Source: Phycisphaerae bacterium (GTDB lineage Bacteria > Planctomycetota > Phycisphaerae > UBA1845 > JAFGLZ01). From it: a stretch of DNA of 64,000 nt. Shown piece after piece: positions 18,701 through 26,570 of the stretch. Below the pieces are notes generated by a model. It searched no databases, had not been told where the DNA came from, and worked only from the letters and a program-made list of their open reading frames with translations. Position 1 is the stretch's first letter. Every line of letters begins with the position of its first letter. The position numbers and the translations under genes were made by a program. The stretch covers positions 1 through 64,000 of the forward strand of contig JAFGLZ010000262.1 of assembly GCA_016927755.1 (NCBI GenBank). The letters run 5' to 3'.

Positions 18701-19456
18701 GACGATGCAAGCGAACACGTCGAGGATGCCGAGGTCGGCGGGGGAGAACGCCTGCTCGCCACGGCGGAAGGCATAGAGGAGGCCCCACGTGTTCCTTCCC
18801 GGCTTGACGGGGGCCACAAGGCCATGGAGCGATTCGTCCGGTTCCCGCCGGTGGCTCGAGGAGCGGAGGGACTGGATGCGTCGAATTCGGTCGTCGAGGG
18901 CCTCGGGGCGACGAATCGCCGTGATCAGTTCGGCCGAGAGCTCCGTTGCGATCCGGCGGCCGCGTCGTTCGAGCGTCTCCGACCCGGGACTCGAGAAGGC
19001 GTGGATGCTCATTTGATCGGACCCGTCGTCCGGCACGATGATGAAGGCCACGTCGGCGGAGAGCGCCTCGCGCATCCTTGCGGAGATCAGGTCGAACGGC
19101 TGGTCCGAGTCGTCGTCATCAAGCAACGTTGCGATGCTGTTACGGATCGCGTCGAGATCGGTCGGCTCAAGGGCACGTCGATTGGGATGCGTCTTGGGGT
19201 CTGGCGGGGCGTTCTTGTCTGGCTGACGGCTTCTCGCCGCCCCGCGGTAGCCGACATAGGCTCCCAGGCCCAGCAGCAGGATGATGCCGAGACCCGCTTG
19301 AAGGAGGTTCGCTGTCTCGCTCGAGACGGAGACAGTGATCGGTCCGGCATCAGCGCGTGGATCGCCGGCCGCTCTGCCGATTCGACTCGCTCCCGAGAGG
19401 AGCAAGGCCGCGGCGATGGCGTACAGAAGGCGCGCGTTGGACCGGGCGCTATGCAT
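15710..19456 (-). CDS. Hybrid histidine kinase with GAF, three PAS domains, REC and HPt, 1248 aa
   Basis: The ATG has GGAGGG 5 nt upstream and overlaps the preceding gene by 8 nt. Signal-like helix (LLYAIAAALLLSGASRIG), then one TM helix (LLQAGLGIILLLGLGAYVGY), a GAF domain at about 95-260, and three PAS domains, the first two ending DITERKQAEK and DISERKQME and the third ending NVLDVTELVQA. HisKA has NMSHEIRTPMTAILGF near residue 714, followed by HATPase (LVGNAVKF, DTGVGM, GGTGLGLAI), REC (LILMDMQMPEMDGY, Asp near 1022) and HPt (HQLKGAAGGYGF, near 1170). The HisKA-HPt half is closely similar to that of the downstream kinase, suggesting duplication with sensor exchange. The downstream gene starts in its stop codon (ATGA). 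Confidence 0.93.
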   Translation of the reverse strand: MHSARSNARLLYAIAAALLLSGASRIGRAAGDPRADAGPITVSVSSETANLLQAGLGIILLLGLGAYVGYRGAARSRQPDKNAPPDPKTHPNRRALEPTDLDAIRNSIATLLDDDDSDQPFDLISARMREALSADVAFIIVPDDGSDQMSIHAFSSPGSETLERRGRRIATELSAELITAIRRPEALDDRIRRIQSLRSSSHRREPDESLHGLVAPVKPGRNTWGLLYAFRRGEQAFSPADLGILDVFACIVALEVRNRRSEHAHGQELGFLQDLMDTIPAPLFFKDTAGVYLGLNKAFEAFSGWSREELVGKSAFEVFSQDLADRYKEADEALFLQRGIHVYEGTLSHKNGQERAVIIHKATFSQPDGRIAGLVGVVLDITERKQAEKALQESETRLQAILDNSPAAVSLKDVDGRYVLANRRYEELCGFTNRQIVGRTAHDVFPREVADVIHANDQRVLQAGRALELEEFLPQADGIHTYLSVKFPLYDAHGAPCAVCGIATDISERKQMEIAVRRENAKLSAMISGMEEGVVFADADGRIVEVNEYFCRLVGVSRAQVLHRTVFDLHQGPILRKLQGVLRRFREEPDAKPLIMQRRIGAAEVILRVQPICRDGQYEGALLNVLDVTELVQARRKAEQASRELTQRAEELEAARAATLNMLDDLERARTQAVEANRELERTNQRLEEAVTHASEMAVAAEAANISKSEFLANMSHEIRTPMTAILGFTELMFDPKQSAEDQLGCIETIRRNGQHLLAIINDILDLSKIEAGRMTVERIECSLVPLVSEVDSLVRGRAVDKGLEFDVTYDGPVPETIVTDPTRLRQILINLVGNAVKFTERGRVRLKVGFEPPDGQKPSRLRFEVIDTGVGMSPQQLQRLFTPFTQADSSTTRRFGGTGLGLAISRHLAEHLGGRIEVDSTREVGSRFVLTLEAGPLNDTRLMDPREAVQSEASESPSPTPSHNAGLDGRILLAEDGLDNQRLIAFMLTRAGAEVVVAENGAIAVDKARAALSAGAPFDLILMDMQMPEMDGYTATSMLRSEGYHGPIVALTAHAMPGDRKRCLEIGCDDFVTKPIDRADLIELASTYTRRRTSDEARLPETPSQAPISPAPPNAPRPARLVSDILGGCDDDADMRELVVAFLRTLPDRVQAIQESLRDSRIERVRHLIHQLKGAAGGYGFPGITEVAAAAEARLGTRNDLEAARQSIENLIDLCRRAMPSTESELERRSTDQPPAPDARENKGTLV

Positions 19457-20864
19457 TCTGGCCCTCCGAAGAGGCGCTGCCCGCGAAGCTCACGTCATAC
19501 GGGGGCGGCACGCCGGCCTTGTGTGCCATCTCGTTGACCTCGCGCTTGAGTTCGATCATGCGTTGTTCTCGTCCGACGGCCATGCGATTGAATCGCCCCA
19601 GGTCCTCGATGCTTTTCTTTATCCGCTCTTCGGAGAGTTTCTGCGCGGTCATGTCGAACAGAATACCCCTCAGGCCGGCGGGGTTACCGTCCAGGAGGAT
19701 GCGCGTGCAGTGGGCGATCGCCGGGAGTCGCGTCCCGTCCTTTCGTTGGACGACGTACTCGGTCGTCTCCGGTTCCTTTCCTTCCAGCATCAATCCGACG
19801 TTTCTGACGGCTTGTTCATGGTAGTCCGGCGGCATGACGTCCAAGAGGTGGATGCCCGCTTCGAGATCCTCTTGCGTGTAGCGAAAGACCTCGAAGGCGT
19901 TCCGGTTGACCAGCGTGATCTTTCCGGAAACGTCCGTCTCGAAGACGGTCTGCGGCAGCATCTCGATGAATTCCCGGAAACGTTCCTCGCTCTTCTTGAG
20001 GGCGAGTTCGGCTTCCTTCCGTCGTTCGGTCAACTCGAGGTTATTAAGGGCGAAGGCGATGTCGTCGGCCATCTCCTGGAACATTCCGCGTTCGTCGTCG
20101 TCGGTCTTGAATTCGGACGGTGCGGAAGCGCTGAGGACACCGAAGACGCGGCCGCGGTATTCCAGACGGACGCTCATCACGCGTCGCCGATGGTCCTCCG
20201 GCAGGAGCTCGCAGGCGCGGCAGGTCTGTTTCGGCTCGCCGACGACGATGACGTTCGCTTTCTCGATGGCCTTTCGGGCACAGTCCGGCAACGGGCCGGT
20301 CGCAATGCGTTCCCGGAATGGTTCGGGCCATTCGTTGTCGCCCGCCGCGCTGGTTGCAAGGAACCTGCCGTCGTCATCCAGCAGCGCGATCCAGGCGTGC
20401 AGGAATCCCCGGGTCTCCACGAGATTCGCGCAGATGGCCCTGACCAGCGCGTTGCGATCTCGCACCTTGGCCGTCAACTGGCTGACGGTGCGTACCGCGC
20501 GGAGGACGGCGTTGAGATGCGCGATTCGCTTGTCGGCCTGGGCGCGTCGGAGGAGGTGCCGATTCGTTCCTCGCCAGGTGAGCCCGATGCCGACGAGGCC
20601 GAGAAGCCACAGCGAGCCGTGGGCCAGGCACAGCGCGAGTATCTCATTTCGATCGGCGCGTTCGACGGAGTCCATCGGCGCGGGGGCGCCCCGTCTTCCG
20701 GCTACCGGCTCGGGGGGCAGTTCCGCGATGCGCCGATGTTGCAGGTGAAGGTTCCACGCCACCGAGGCCGCGATGGCGATCGTCCAGAGGCCCGTCGCCG
20801 CGAGACTCGCTCGCCGCGAGCGGGATGTGTTGCTTCGATGTTCGTCGGCAGCAGCCATGATCAT
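19449..20864 (-). CDS. Membrane GAF/PAS sensor protein lacking a kinase domain, 471 aa
   Basis: Two TM helices (LWTIAIAASVAWNLHL and SLWLLGLVGIGLTW) bracket a short external loop. Then comes a GAF domain at about 125-285 that includes a CxxC-type pair (TCRACELLPEDHRRRV), and a PAS domain at about 295-415 (MLPQTVFETDVSGKITLVNR ... DMTAQKLSEERI). The tail (RFNRMAVGREQRMIELKREV) is a helix seen at the end of many PAS modules, normally just before a HisKA domain. No histidine kinase, GGDEF or output domain follows. It is first in the operon and overlaps the next gene by 8 nt, so it probably modulates the two kinases encoded after it. The partner role is inferred from gene order only. Confidence 0.85.
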   Translation of the reverse strand: MIMAAADEHRSNTSRSRRASLAATGLWTIAIAASVAWNLHLQHRRIAELPPEPVAGRRGAPAPMDSVERADRNEILALCLAHGSLWLLGLVGIGLTWRGTNRHLLRRAQADKRIAHLNAVLRAVRTVSQLTAKVRDRNALVRAICANLVETRGFLHAWIALLDDDGRFLATSAAGDNEWPEPFRERIATGPLPDCARKAIEKANVIVVGEPKQTCRACELLPEDHRRRVMSVRLEYRGRVFGVLSASAPSEFKTDDDERGMFQEMADDIAFALNNLELTERRKEAELALKKSEERFREFIEMLPQTVFETDVSGKITLVNRNAFEVFRYTQEDLEAGIHLLDVMPPDYHEQAVRNVGLMLEGKEPETTEYVVQRKDGTRLPAIAHCTRILLDGNPAGLRGILFDMTAQKLSEERIKKSIEDLGRFNRMAVGREQRMIELKREVNEMAHKAGVPPPYDVSFAGSASSEGQNA

Positions 20865-21372
20865 CTGTCCCTGGGGCCGACGGGCTCAATGGCTCGCCGT
20901 TGGGAACGTTCCTGTGTCTCTCGGAGCGCCAGCTTCCGCGCTAGACGTTGACAGCGCGGGCAGGCGTCTCGGTCAGGCGCACCGCTACGCGATCGCGCAG
21001 CGCGTCCGGCCCGCGGGGACACGCGTCGCGGATGCGGGACCGAGGTCCAGCCCGGGGGGGGTATCCGGCGGCTCGGCGCACGGAATGTCCCCGAATCAGG
21101 TCGGCTCGGCGGACCTCGGTCTTGACTAAGCCCATAGTGGCTAAAGCTCTTACCGAGGGGCCGTTGCTTCGTCAGGACGGCTCCGAAGGGGGAACCCCCT
21201 GAGCGCGTGACTGAAGGGGTATCGACAGCGATTCCGGAGTTGGGGGTTGAGACGGTCGGGACGACGAGGAGCCGTTGGAACTGCCGTGTCTCGACCGATA
21301 AGCCCACGTTGCCGATTGCCCGATAACTCCGAGGTGTGTTGTTGAAGTCGATGATTCGGGGGCGAATGAGAA

Positions 21373-21455
21373 GGGTGCGCCCGACCCAAGAAGCACGGAA
21401 CTCGCGGGGGTCATACCGCGATTCCGGAGTACGTGATCAAGGGTCGGACGCACCC
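21373..21455. repeat. Imperfect inverted repeat in a gene-free gap
   Basis: Arms GGGTGCGCCCGACCC (21373-21387) and GGGTCGGACGCACCC (21441-21455) pair over 15 positions with one mismatch. A direct repeat GATTCCGGAGT occurs at about 21229 and 21420. It lies in the 20865-21492 gap between the sensory operon and the ferritin-like gene. I find no gene in that 628-nt stretch. The repeat could act downstream of the ferritin-like gene, but there is no T-run to make it a standard terminator. Confidence 0.6.
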
Positions 21456-21492
21456 TATTGTTGGGCGAGGATGTGCCGGCAGGGCGGCCCGC

Positions 21493-21924
21493 TCAGAGCT
21501 CTTCCAAGATTCCCGTGAAGGTGTCGTGATGCTCTTCTTCGTCGGAGAGGATCTTCTTGAAGAGCTGTAGCGTGGTCTCGTCCTTCTCCTTTCTGGCCAG
21601 ATCGATGATTTCTCGGTACATCGTGATGGCGGCTTCCTCGTCCTTGGCGTCCTGTTCGAGCATTTCCTTGAGTGACTCGCCCACGTAGATCGGGTCTGGC
21701 TTGGTCGTCGGCGTTCCGCCGAGATAGGCCAGGCGCTCGGCGATGGCCTCGGCGTGCTTCATCTCCGCGATCGCGATGCTCTTGAGCTCATCCTTGACGG
21801 CAAAGGCCTTGACGCCTTTCCACATGACGTGCTGCCAGATGTACTGGACGCTGACCTGGATCTCCCTGGCGATGGCCTTGTTCAGCATTTCCATCAGTTT
21901 TGGTGATGCTTTCGTGATTGACAT
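21493..21924 (-). CDS. Bacterioferritin-like ferroxidase, 143 aa
   Basis: The ATG at 21924 has GGAGG 9 nt upstream; a longer in-frame reading exists but has no support. The protein is a four-helix ferritin-like chain with the expected metal ligands: E in AREIQVSVQYIWQH, an ExxH in AEMKHAEAIAERL, E in DEEAAITMYREII, and ExxH in LSDEEEHHDTF. Usual bacterioferritin length is about 155-160 aa, so it is slightly short. Members of this group oxidise and store iron or protect DNA from peroxide. No haem-ligand Met is evident at the classical position, so it may be a haem-free bacterioferritin-like protein. It appears monocistronic. Confidence 0.87.
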   Translation of the reverse strand: MSITKASPKLMEMLNKAIAREIQVSVQYIWQHVMWKGVKAFAVKDELKSIAIAEMKHAEAIAERLAYLGGTPTTKPDPIYVGESLKEMLEQDAKDEEAAITMYREIIDLARKEKDETTLQLFKKILSDEEEHHDTFTGILEEL

Positions 21925-22176
21925 AGGGCTTGCCTCCTGTTCCTCATGGGAATACCGGCTCGCAAGTTTTCGAATCACGTTCTCGATTGGCCCGACGGGC
22001 TCTCGTCCATGGCGGGCTGGCGAACCGTGTCGCGCGGACAGTCCGCCTGGAAGGCGCTCTTCAGCCTGTTCGGACAGAGCGGCTTGGATTCTATCCAAGG
22101 GTCGGAAGAGATGTCAAGGAGGGCTTTCGGAAGGGTGCATCGAGGAGTCCGTCGGGGAGTTCTCGGCAACCTCGTG

Positions 22177-24126
22177 CTAATCGGAGGGTGGCGGGACGTT
22201 TGAGGCGCCGGGGTCCGGGCCGGCGTATTCGGGAACGATCTCGGCGAGGCGGACGCGAATGGCCTTGGCATCGCCGCTGCAAGCCAGTTGAACGAGGTCC
22301 TCGATCGCCCGGCACACGGTGGCGTGGTCCTCGGCACGATGTCGCCAGATGCCGATCTTGGCGTGCGGGGTCGGGGCGACGTCCTCGCCGCGGATGTTGA
22401 GCTCCTCGAAGAGCTTCTCGCCGGGTCGGATGCCGGTATACCGGATCTCGATGTCCTCGTCGGGCCGGAGCCCGCTCAGCGTGATGAGTTCGCGGGCAAG
22501 ATCGACGATCTTGACCGGTTCGCCCATGTCGAGCAAGAAGATCTCTCCTCCTCGACCGATGGCTCCGGCCTGGAGGGTTAGCTGGGTTGCCTCGGGGATG
22601 GTCATGAAGTAGCGGACCATGTCCGGGTGCGTAACGGTTACGGGACCGCCGGCAGCGATCTGGCGTTGGAAGACGGGGACGACGCTCCCGCTGCTGCCGA
22701 GGACGTTTCCGAAGCGGACGGTGACGAATTGGGTGGGGCCGTCGGGGCTGAGCTGTTGGATATACATCTCGGCGACGCGCTTGGTGCATCCCATGACGCT
22801 GGACGGATTGACAGCCTTGTCTGTTGAGATCAGGACGAACTTCCGACAGCCATGGGCCAGGGCGGTGTCTGCAAGGTACTTTGTGCCCAAGATGTTGTTC
22901 TTGGCGGCCTCACCTGGATTCTCCTCCATGAGGGGGACGTGCTTGTGGGCGGCCGCGTGGAACACCACGTCGGGGGATTCCACGTCGAAGATCTGGCGCA
23001 GCCTGGCTTCGTCGCAGACGTCGGCGATATACGCCTGGACGTCCGCATCGGGATGCGCTTCCCTCAGTTCGCGATCGACCTCAAAGAGGTTGTTCTCGGC
23101 CTGCTCGATGAGGACGAGCCGGCGCGGGGTGAACTTCAGGATCTGGCGGCACAGCTCGGAGCCGATCGACCCGCCGGCGCCGGTGACCAAGACCCGCTTG
23201 GATCGGATGTAGTGCTCGATGGTCTCGACGTCGAGCGCGACCTCCTCACGGCCGAGCAGGTCGCTGATTCGGACCTCTCGAAGCTGGCTGAGCGTCAAGT
23301 CGCCTCGAATCAACTCGTCCGGGCCTGGGACCATGCGGAAACGGACGGCGGCGCCCCGGCTGGCCTCGACGACCTTTCGGAGCTGTCTCTGGTCCGCCTC
23401 GGGAAGCGCGATGAGGACCTCATCCACGCCACGGGCCGCGCAGACCTCGCCCACCTGATCCGTCGTCCCCAACACGTCCACGCCGTGAATGCGCGCCCGT
23501 CGGAGGGCGGGGGCGTCGTCCAGGAATCCGACAACTCGATAGCGTTCCACGGGCATCCGCAGGATTTCCCGAAGGATCATTTCGCCGGCGTCGCCCGCGC
23601 CGACGATCAGGAGCTGGACGGGGCCGCCGGAGGCGACCGGTCTGAATTCCTCTCGGTAGAGGCGAACGGCGGCGCGAGCGCTGCAGACCAGTGCGATGGT
23701 CAGTCCCCAGTCAAGCACGAAGACAAGCTGAGGTCGTATTGGAACGTCCCTGGGTAGGACGTCCATGTAGTCGATGGCGAAGTAGAAGATCAGGAATGCG
23801 AGCCAACTCACGTAGCTGGCCCAGAACACGGAGACCAGATCTCGGAGTCCGACGTATCGCCACCACCCGCGATAGAGACGGAACAGGCCGAAGACGGTCG
23901 CCTTGATCGCGATGTTGCAGGGCATCAGCGGGAGCAGATACCTGAGAAAGGCCGGTTCGCCGAAGTGGAAATTGTAGGCCACGCCGTAGCTAAGAAGGTA
24001 GCTTGCGGTGAACAGGACCTGATAGATGAGAAACGAGAGGGCCAGCGGCTTGAAGGGGGGCCAGCGCCGCCGCCAGCCGCGACGTCTGTGATCGGACAGG
24101 GCTTCCTCTCGAGTCGAATCGGTCAT
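22177..24126 (-). CDS. Membrane nucleotide-sugar 4,6-dehydratase, FlaA1/CapD/WbpM type
   Basis: About 649 aa. The N-terminal 140 residues carry four TM helices (FLIYQVLFTASYLLSYGV; WASYVSWLAFLIFYFAI and others). A CoA-binding-like Rossmann domain follows (IVGAGDAGEMILRE, near 178), then the catalytic SDR domain with TGAGGSIGSELCRQI near 320. In the catalytic site STDKAVNPSSVMGCTK the usual Tyr is Met (M-x-x-x-K), the Ser-Met-Lys form known for WbpM/PglF-type UDP-GlcNAc 4,6-dehydratases. It would act at the inner membrane to make modified sugars for surface polysaccharide or protein glycosylation. The start at 24126 (ATG) is uncertain: a GTG at 24153 is in frame and neither has a clear ribosome site. 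Confidence 0.9.
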   Translation of the reverse strand: MTDSTREEALSDHRRRGWRRRWPPFKPLALSFLIYQVLFTASYLLSYGVAYNFHFGEPAFLRYLLPLMPCNIAIKATVFGLFRLYRGWWRYVGLRDLVSVFWASYVSWLAFLIFYFAIDYMDVLPRDVPIRPQLVFVLDWGLTIALVCSARAAVRLYREEFRPVASGGPVQLLIVGAGDAGEMILREILRMPVERYRVVGFLDDAPALRRARIHGVDVLGTTDQVGEVCAARGVDEVLIALPEADQRQLRKVVEASRGAAVRFRMVPGPDELIRGDLTLSQLREVRISDLLGREEVALDVETIEHYIRSKRVLVTGAGGSIGSELCRQILKFTPRRLVLIEQAENNLFEVDRELREAHPDADVQAYIADVCDEARLRQIFDVESPDVVFHAAAHKHVPLMEENPGEAAKNNILGTKYLADTALAHGCRKFVLISTDKAVNPSSVMGCTKRVAEMYIQQLSPDGPTQFVTVRFGNVLGSSGSVVPVFQRQIAAGGPVTVTHPDMVRYFMTIPEATQLTLQAGAIGRGGEIFLLDMGEPVKIVDLARELITLSGLRPDEDIEIRYTGIRPGEKLFEELNIRGEDVAPTPHAKIGIWRHRAEDHATVCRAIEDLVQLACSGDAKAIRVRLAEIVPEYAGPDPGASNVPPPSD

Positions 24127-24291
24127 CGGTTCGGCGGCGCCAATCGAGACCACACGGGAGCACGCTGCACACTTAGGCCGACACGCTTCTCAGACGCGGG
24201 TCTTCCGTGGCACCCACCTCGAACGAACACGAGACGCGGCCAAGACGTCCTCACCGGCTGCTCAGCCCGGGAACACGCGGTCGCCCCGGCG

Positions 24292-25377
24292 TCAGAGGGC
24301 GGGCCATTCACTTGAAGTCTTCTTGTCCTGCTTGGATTCCGACTGCTCGGTCTTTCCTTCGCCGGGCGACTCCAGCGCCTGTATGATATTGACCCAAGCC
24401 AACTCCTGCGGCACCTCGGCAGCGGCTTGCTTGATCTGGCCGAGAGCGCGTTGACGATCCCCTTCAGTCCACGCGACGTATCCGAGCAGGACGCGAATCA
24501 TCTCGCCCGCTTTGGTCGTATCGCGGATCTCATCGCGAAACCGTCGGAGGAACTCGTCATAGGCTTCCTGCGATTCGTGCCACCTGGCGACGTCGAAGTT
24601 CCCGGAGAAGACCCGCGGCGCCGTCCTGCCCAGCAGGCCGATCATCTGTCTGGCTTTGTGGTAGTTGCCAACCATCAAGGCGATCTGGATCAAACCGACT
24701 TGGGCGTCCGGGTTGCTCCTGTCGATTGTCCTGGCGATCGAGAAGTTGGTTCGGGCGGTGGCATAATCCTTCTTGCGTAACTGGGCTTGTCCGGCGAGCA
24801 CACGGCTCGAGAGCGAGCTTTCCACCCAGGTCTCCAACTGGCGAGCTTGCGAGGTGTCCACATTCATCTGCGAGGCCAACGACTCTGCCTCCGGGGAGGG
24901 CGGCGCCGGAAGAAGACGGAGCACGTTCCGGTTGTTGACAAGCAGGTCGACGACGCTTCGTCGAGGGGGAAGCGGATTTCCGTAGTAGGACGACAAGCCC
25001 GAGGAGAATCCTCTCGATCCGTACTGCTTAGAGCTCGAAGCCGTTCCGTAGGACCACCCACCGCCCGAGGAGAAGCCGGGCGAGGCTCCGACACCTTGAT
25101 TGAACTGCCCCGGCGATACGGATTGCCCCATCGCCCCGCTGGCCCTGAGGGAATCCCCGCTCGGGCCGCGCGGCCCCCTTTGGCTTTGCCTTTGAGCGTG
25201 AACGTTAAGGCTCACGCCCGTATTGAAACTGACGCCAGTCTGGCTGGGGCGCGCGGACCAGAGACCGCCTTCGCTGCCGACTGTCAGTTGTGCCATCGCG
25301 GTTCCCGTACAGCCCGTGACGAGAAGCGCGGCAACGGCCAGACGCCTACGGTATCGAATAATGCGGGCGAACACCAT
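24292..25377 (-). CDS. Exported TPR-like protein with Ser/Gly-rich linker, 361 aa
   Basis: The ATG at 25377 starts a signal peptide (RRLAVAALLVTGCTGTAMAQ). Residues about 35-130 are low-complexity Gln/Gly/Ser-rich (QRQSQRGPRGPSG..., SPGFSSGGGWSYG). The C-terminal part, about 175-335, has helical repeats resembling tetratricopeptides (LAGQAQLRKKDYATARTNFS; GLIQIALMVGNYHKARQMIG; LGYVAWTEGDRQRALGQIKQ). It probably scaffolds protein contacts in the periplasm or paryphoplasm. The promoter at 25492-25520 serves it. I do not recognise a more specific family. Confidence 0.75.
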   Translation of the reverse strand: MVFARIIRYRRRLAVAALLVTGCTGTAMAQLTVGSEGGLWSARPSQTGVSFNTGVSLNVHAQRQSQRGPRGPSGDSLRASGAMGQSVSPGQFNQGVGASPGFSSGGGWSYGTASSSKQYGSRGFSSGLSSYYGNPLPPRRSVVDLLVNNRNVLRLLPAPPSPEAESLASQMNVDTSQARQLETWVESSLSSRVLAGQAQLRKKDYATARTNFSIARTIDRSNPDAQVGLIQIALMVGNYHKARQMIGLLGRTAPRVFSGNFDVARWHESQEAYDEFLRRFRDEIRDTTKAGEMIRVLLGYVAWTEGDRQRALGQIKQAAAEVPQELAWVNIIQALESPGEGKTEQSESKQDKKTSSEWPAL

Positions 25378-25491
25378 GGTTAGCACCTGCAAGGTCGAAT
25401 CATAAAGTCTTATAGCAGGGCGACTTGACTTCAAACCGCCCTTGTCATGCCTTTGGGGCTTACGCTGTCCAGCCACGACCACCCCAATACA

Positions 25492-25520
25492 AGTATATCG
25501 ACTATATTGCGGTGGGACAA
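25492..25520 (-). promoter_or_regulatory. Sigma70-type promoter for the TPR-like gene
   Basis: On the minus strand, TTGTCC (25515-25520) and TATACT (25492-25497) are separated by exactly 17 nt and lie 115 nt upstream of the ATG at 25377. The region is clearly AT-richer than its surroundings. The -35 begins right after the stop codon of the zinc-ribbon gene. Confidence 0.55.
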
Positions 25521-26042
25521 TTAAGGTCGATCTTCCGGCCGCTCGGACGCTGACGGTGGTGAGGGCGATTCGGTCTTCCCAGGGCGCGGGTCGGGGGCGA
25601 TGGCGTCGGAGGGGGTGCCGCACTCGGGGCATCGGGGCTCGGTCAGGCCGCGGAGTTGGTAGCCGCATTCCACACAGATGGGCACGCCGCTCTTGGCCAA
25701 TTGCTCGCGCAGCGATCGCCGGATGCTGTAGCGATAGAGCCAGGTCAGCCAGAATCCGCAAAGGGCCAATCCGAGCGGCGCTGCGAAGGGGGGGTAGTTA
25801 TTGTGCGGAAACATAGCCTCAGGGGACAGAATGCCGAGGCGCTTCAGGCAATCGAAGCCGACCATGGGAACGACAGCGATCACGGCCATAACGACGACGG
25901 ACGTAGCGAACCCGAGAAGCGCCAACTTCTTCGATACCTGCTTGCGGGCAACCTTGAAGGCCTTGTCACGTTCCTCTTTGGTCTCGAAGAGCGCCAACTC
26001 AGGGAACAGTCGTTTGGAGGCAAACGGTTCTGCCGAGAACAT
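25521..26042 (-). CDS. Two-TM membrane protein with planctomycete-type zinc ribbon, 173 aa
   Basis: The ATG at 26042 has AGGGG 8 nt upstream; an ATG 33 nt further out is possible. An N-terminal helical stretch (FETKEERDKAFKVARKQV) precedes two TM helices (LLGFATSVVVMAVIAVVPMV and FAAPLGLALCGFWLTWLY). A zinc ribbon follows with four cysteines (CVECGYQLRGLTEPRCPECG, near residues 130-150) and then a Pro/Ser-rich tail. The ribbon pattern CxxCGYxLRGL...CPxCG is very common in planctomycete membrane proteins; its function is not known. It is upstream of, and on the same strand as, the TPR-like gene, which has its own promoter. Confidence 0.82.
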   Translation of the reverse strand: MFSAEPFASKRLFPELALFETKEERDKAFKVARKQVSKKLALLGFATSVVVMAVIAVVPMVGFDCLKRLGILSPEAMFPHNNYPPFAAPLGLALCGFWLTWLYRYSIRRSLREQLAKSGVPICVECGYQLRGLTEPRCPECGTPSDAIAPDPRPGKTESPSPPSASERPEDRP

Positions 26043-26115
26043 GGCTGTTTCCCCTGCTGGCCGGGTTTCAGTCATTCCTGAGGGACTTGGGGAGGGCTCG
26101 CCGTCGGTCGGCGAA

Positions 26116-26390
26116 CCCAGGACTGAAGATCCTGGGCTATTATCAGAGCGTTCCAACAGGACGCTGGCAAGTGGCGTTTCGCTTATTCGAAGCGCGGATG
26201 TTCCGCCGATGACCGTGCCATTCGTTGGTCGCCGCCGATCTCGGGGACGATTCTTCGCCCTGCAGGCTGGAATGCGGGTCGACGGTACGGCCCCGGACGT
26301 TCGGCCTCTCTGGATCGCTCTATCGTTGGTTTCGGCTCGCGAGGACGCTCGCCCTCCCGAAGACGCTTGCCCTTCCGAGATTGATGGCTT
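26116..26390. repeat. Family D hairpin and short tandem motif in a gene-free gap
   Basis: CCCAGGA (26116-26122) pairs with TCCTGGG (26130-26136) around CTGAAGA, followed by GGCTATT as in the copy at 9721. Further on, GAGGACGCTCGCCCTCC (about 26339-26355) is repeated with changes as GAAGACGCTTGCCCTTC. The whole 26043-26570 gap separates divergent genes. Apart from these repeats and the ribosome site for the gene at 26571, I see no gene in it. Confidence 0.7.
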
Positions 26391-26570
26391 ATGGGTTGGG
26401 CTCACCGGGTGGGGCTATTCGCGGATGTCGGCGCCATTGTCTCGGGTTGCCGTGTCCGGTTAGGATGGTCGGGGCGGGTCTGGTCCAATTCACTACGTTT
26501 TCTGGCCCTGGCGGGGTTCGTCGATTCGACGGCGTCCGCGTCGAGGAAGCGAAAGCGGGAGGTCATGAGC

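Noticed and set aside
20865..21492. Short frames in the gap before the ferritin-like gene
   Set aside because: All lack ribosome sites and recognisable features. The region is repeat-containing and best left as noncoding.
21925..22098. An N-terminal extension of the ferritin-like protein
   Set aside because: The ribosome site GGAGG and the ferritin fold start at 21924. The extension is not ferritin-like.
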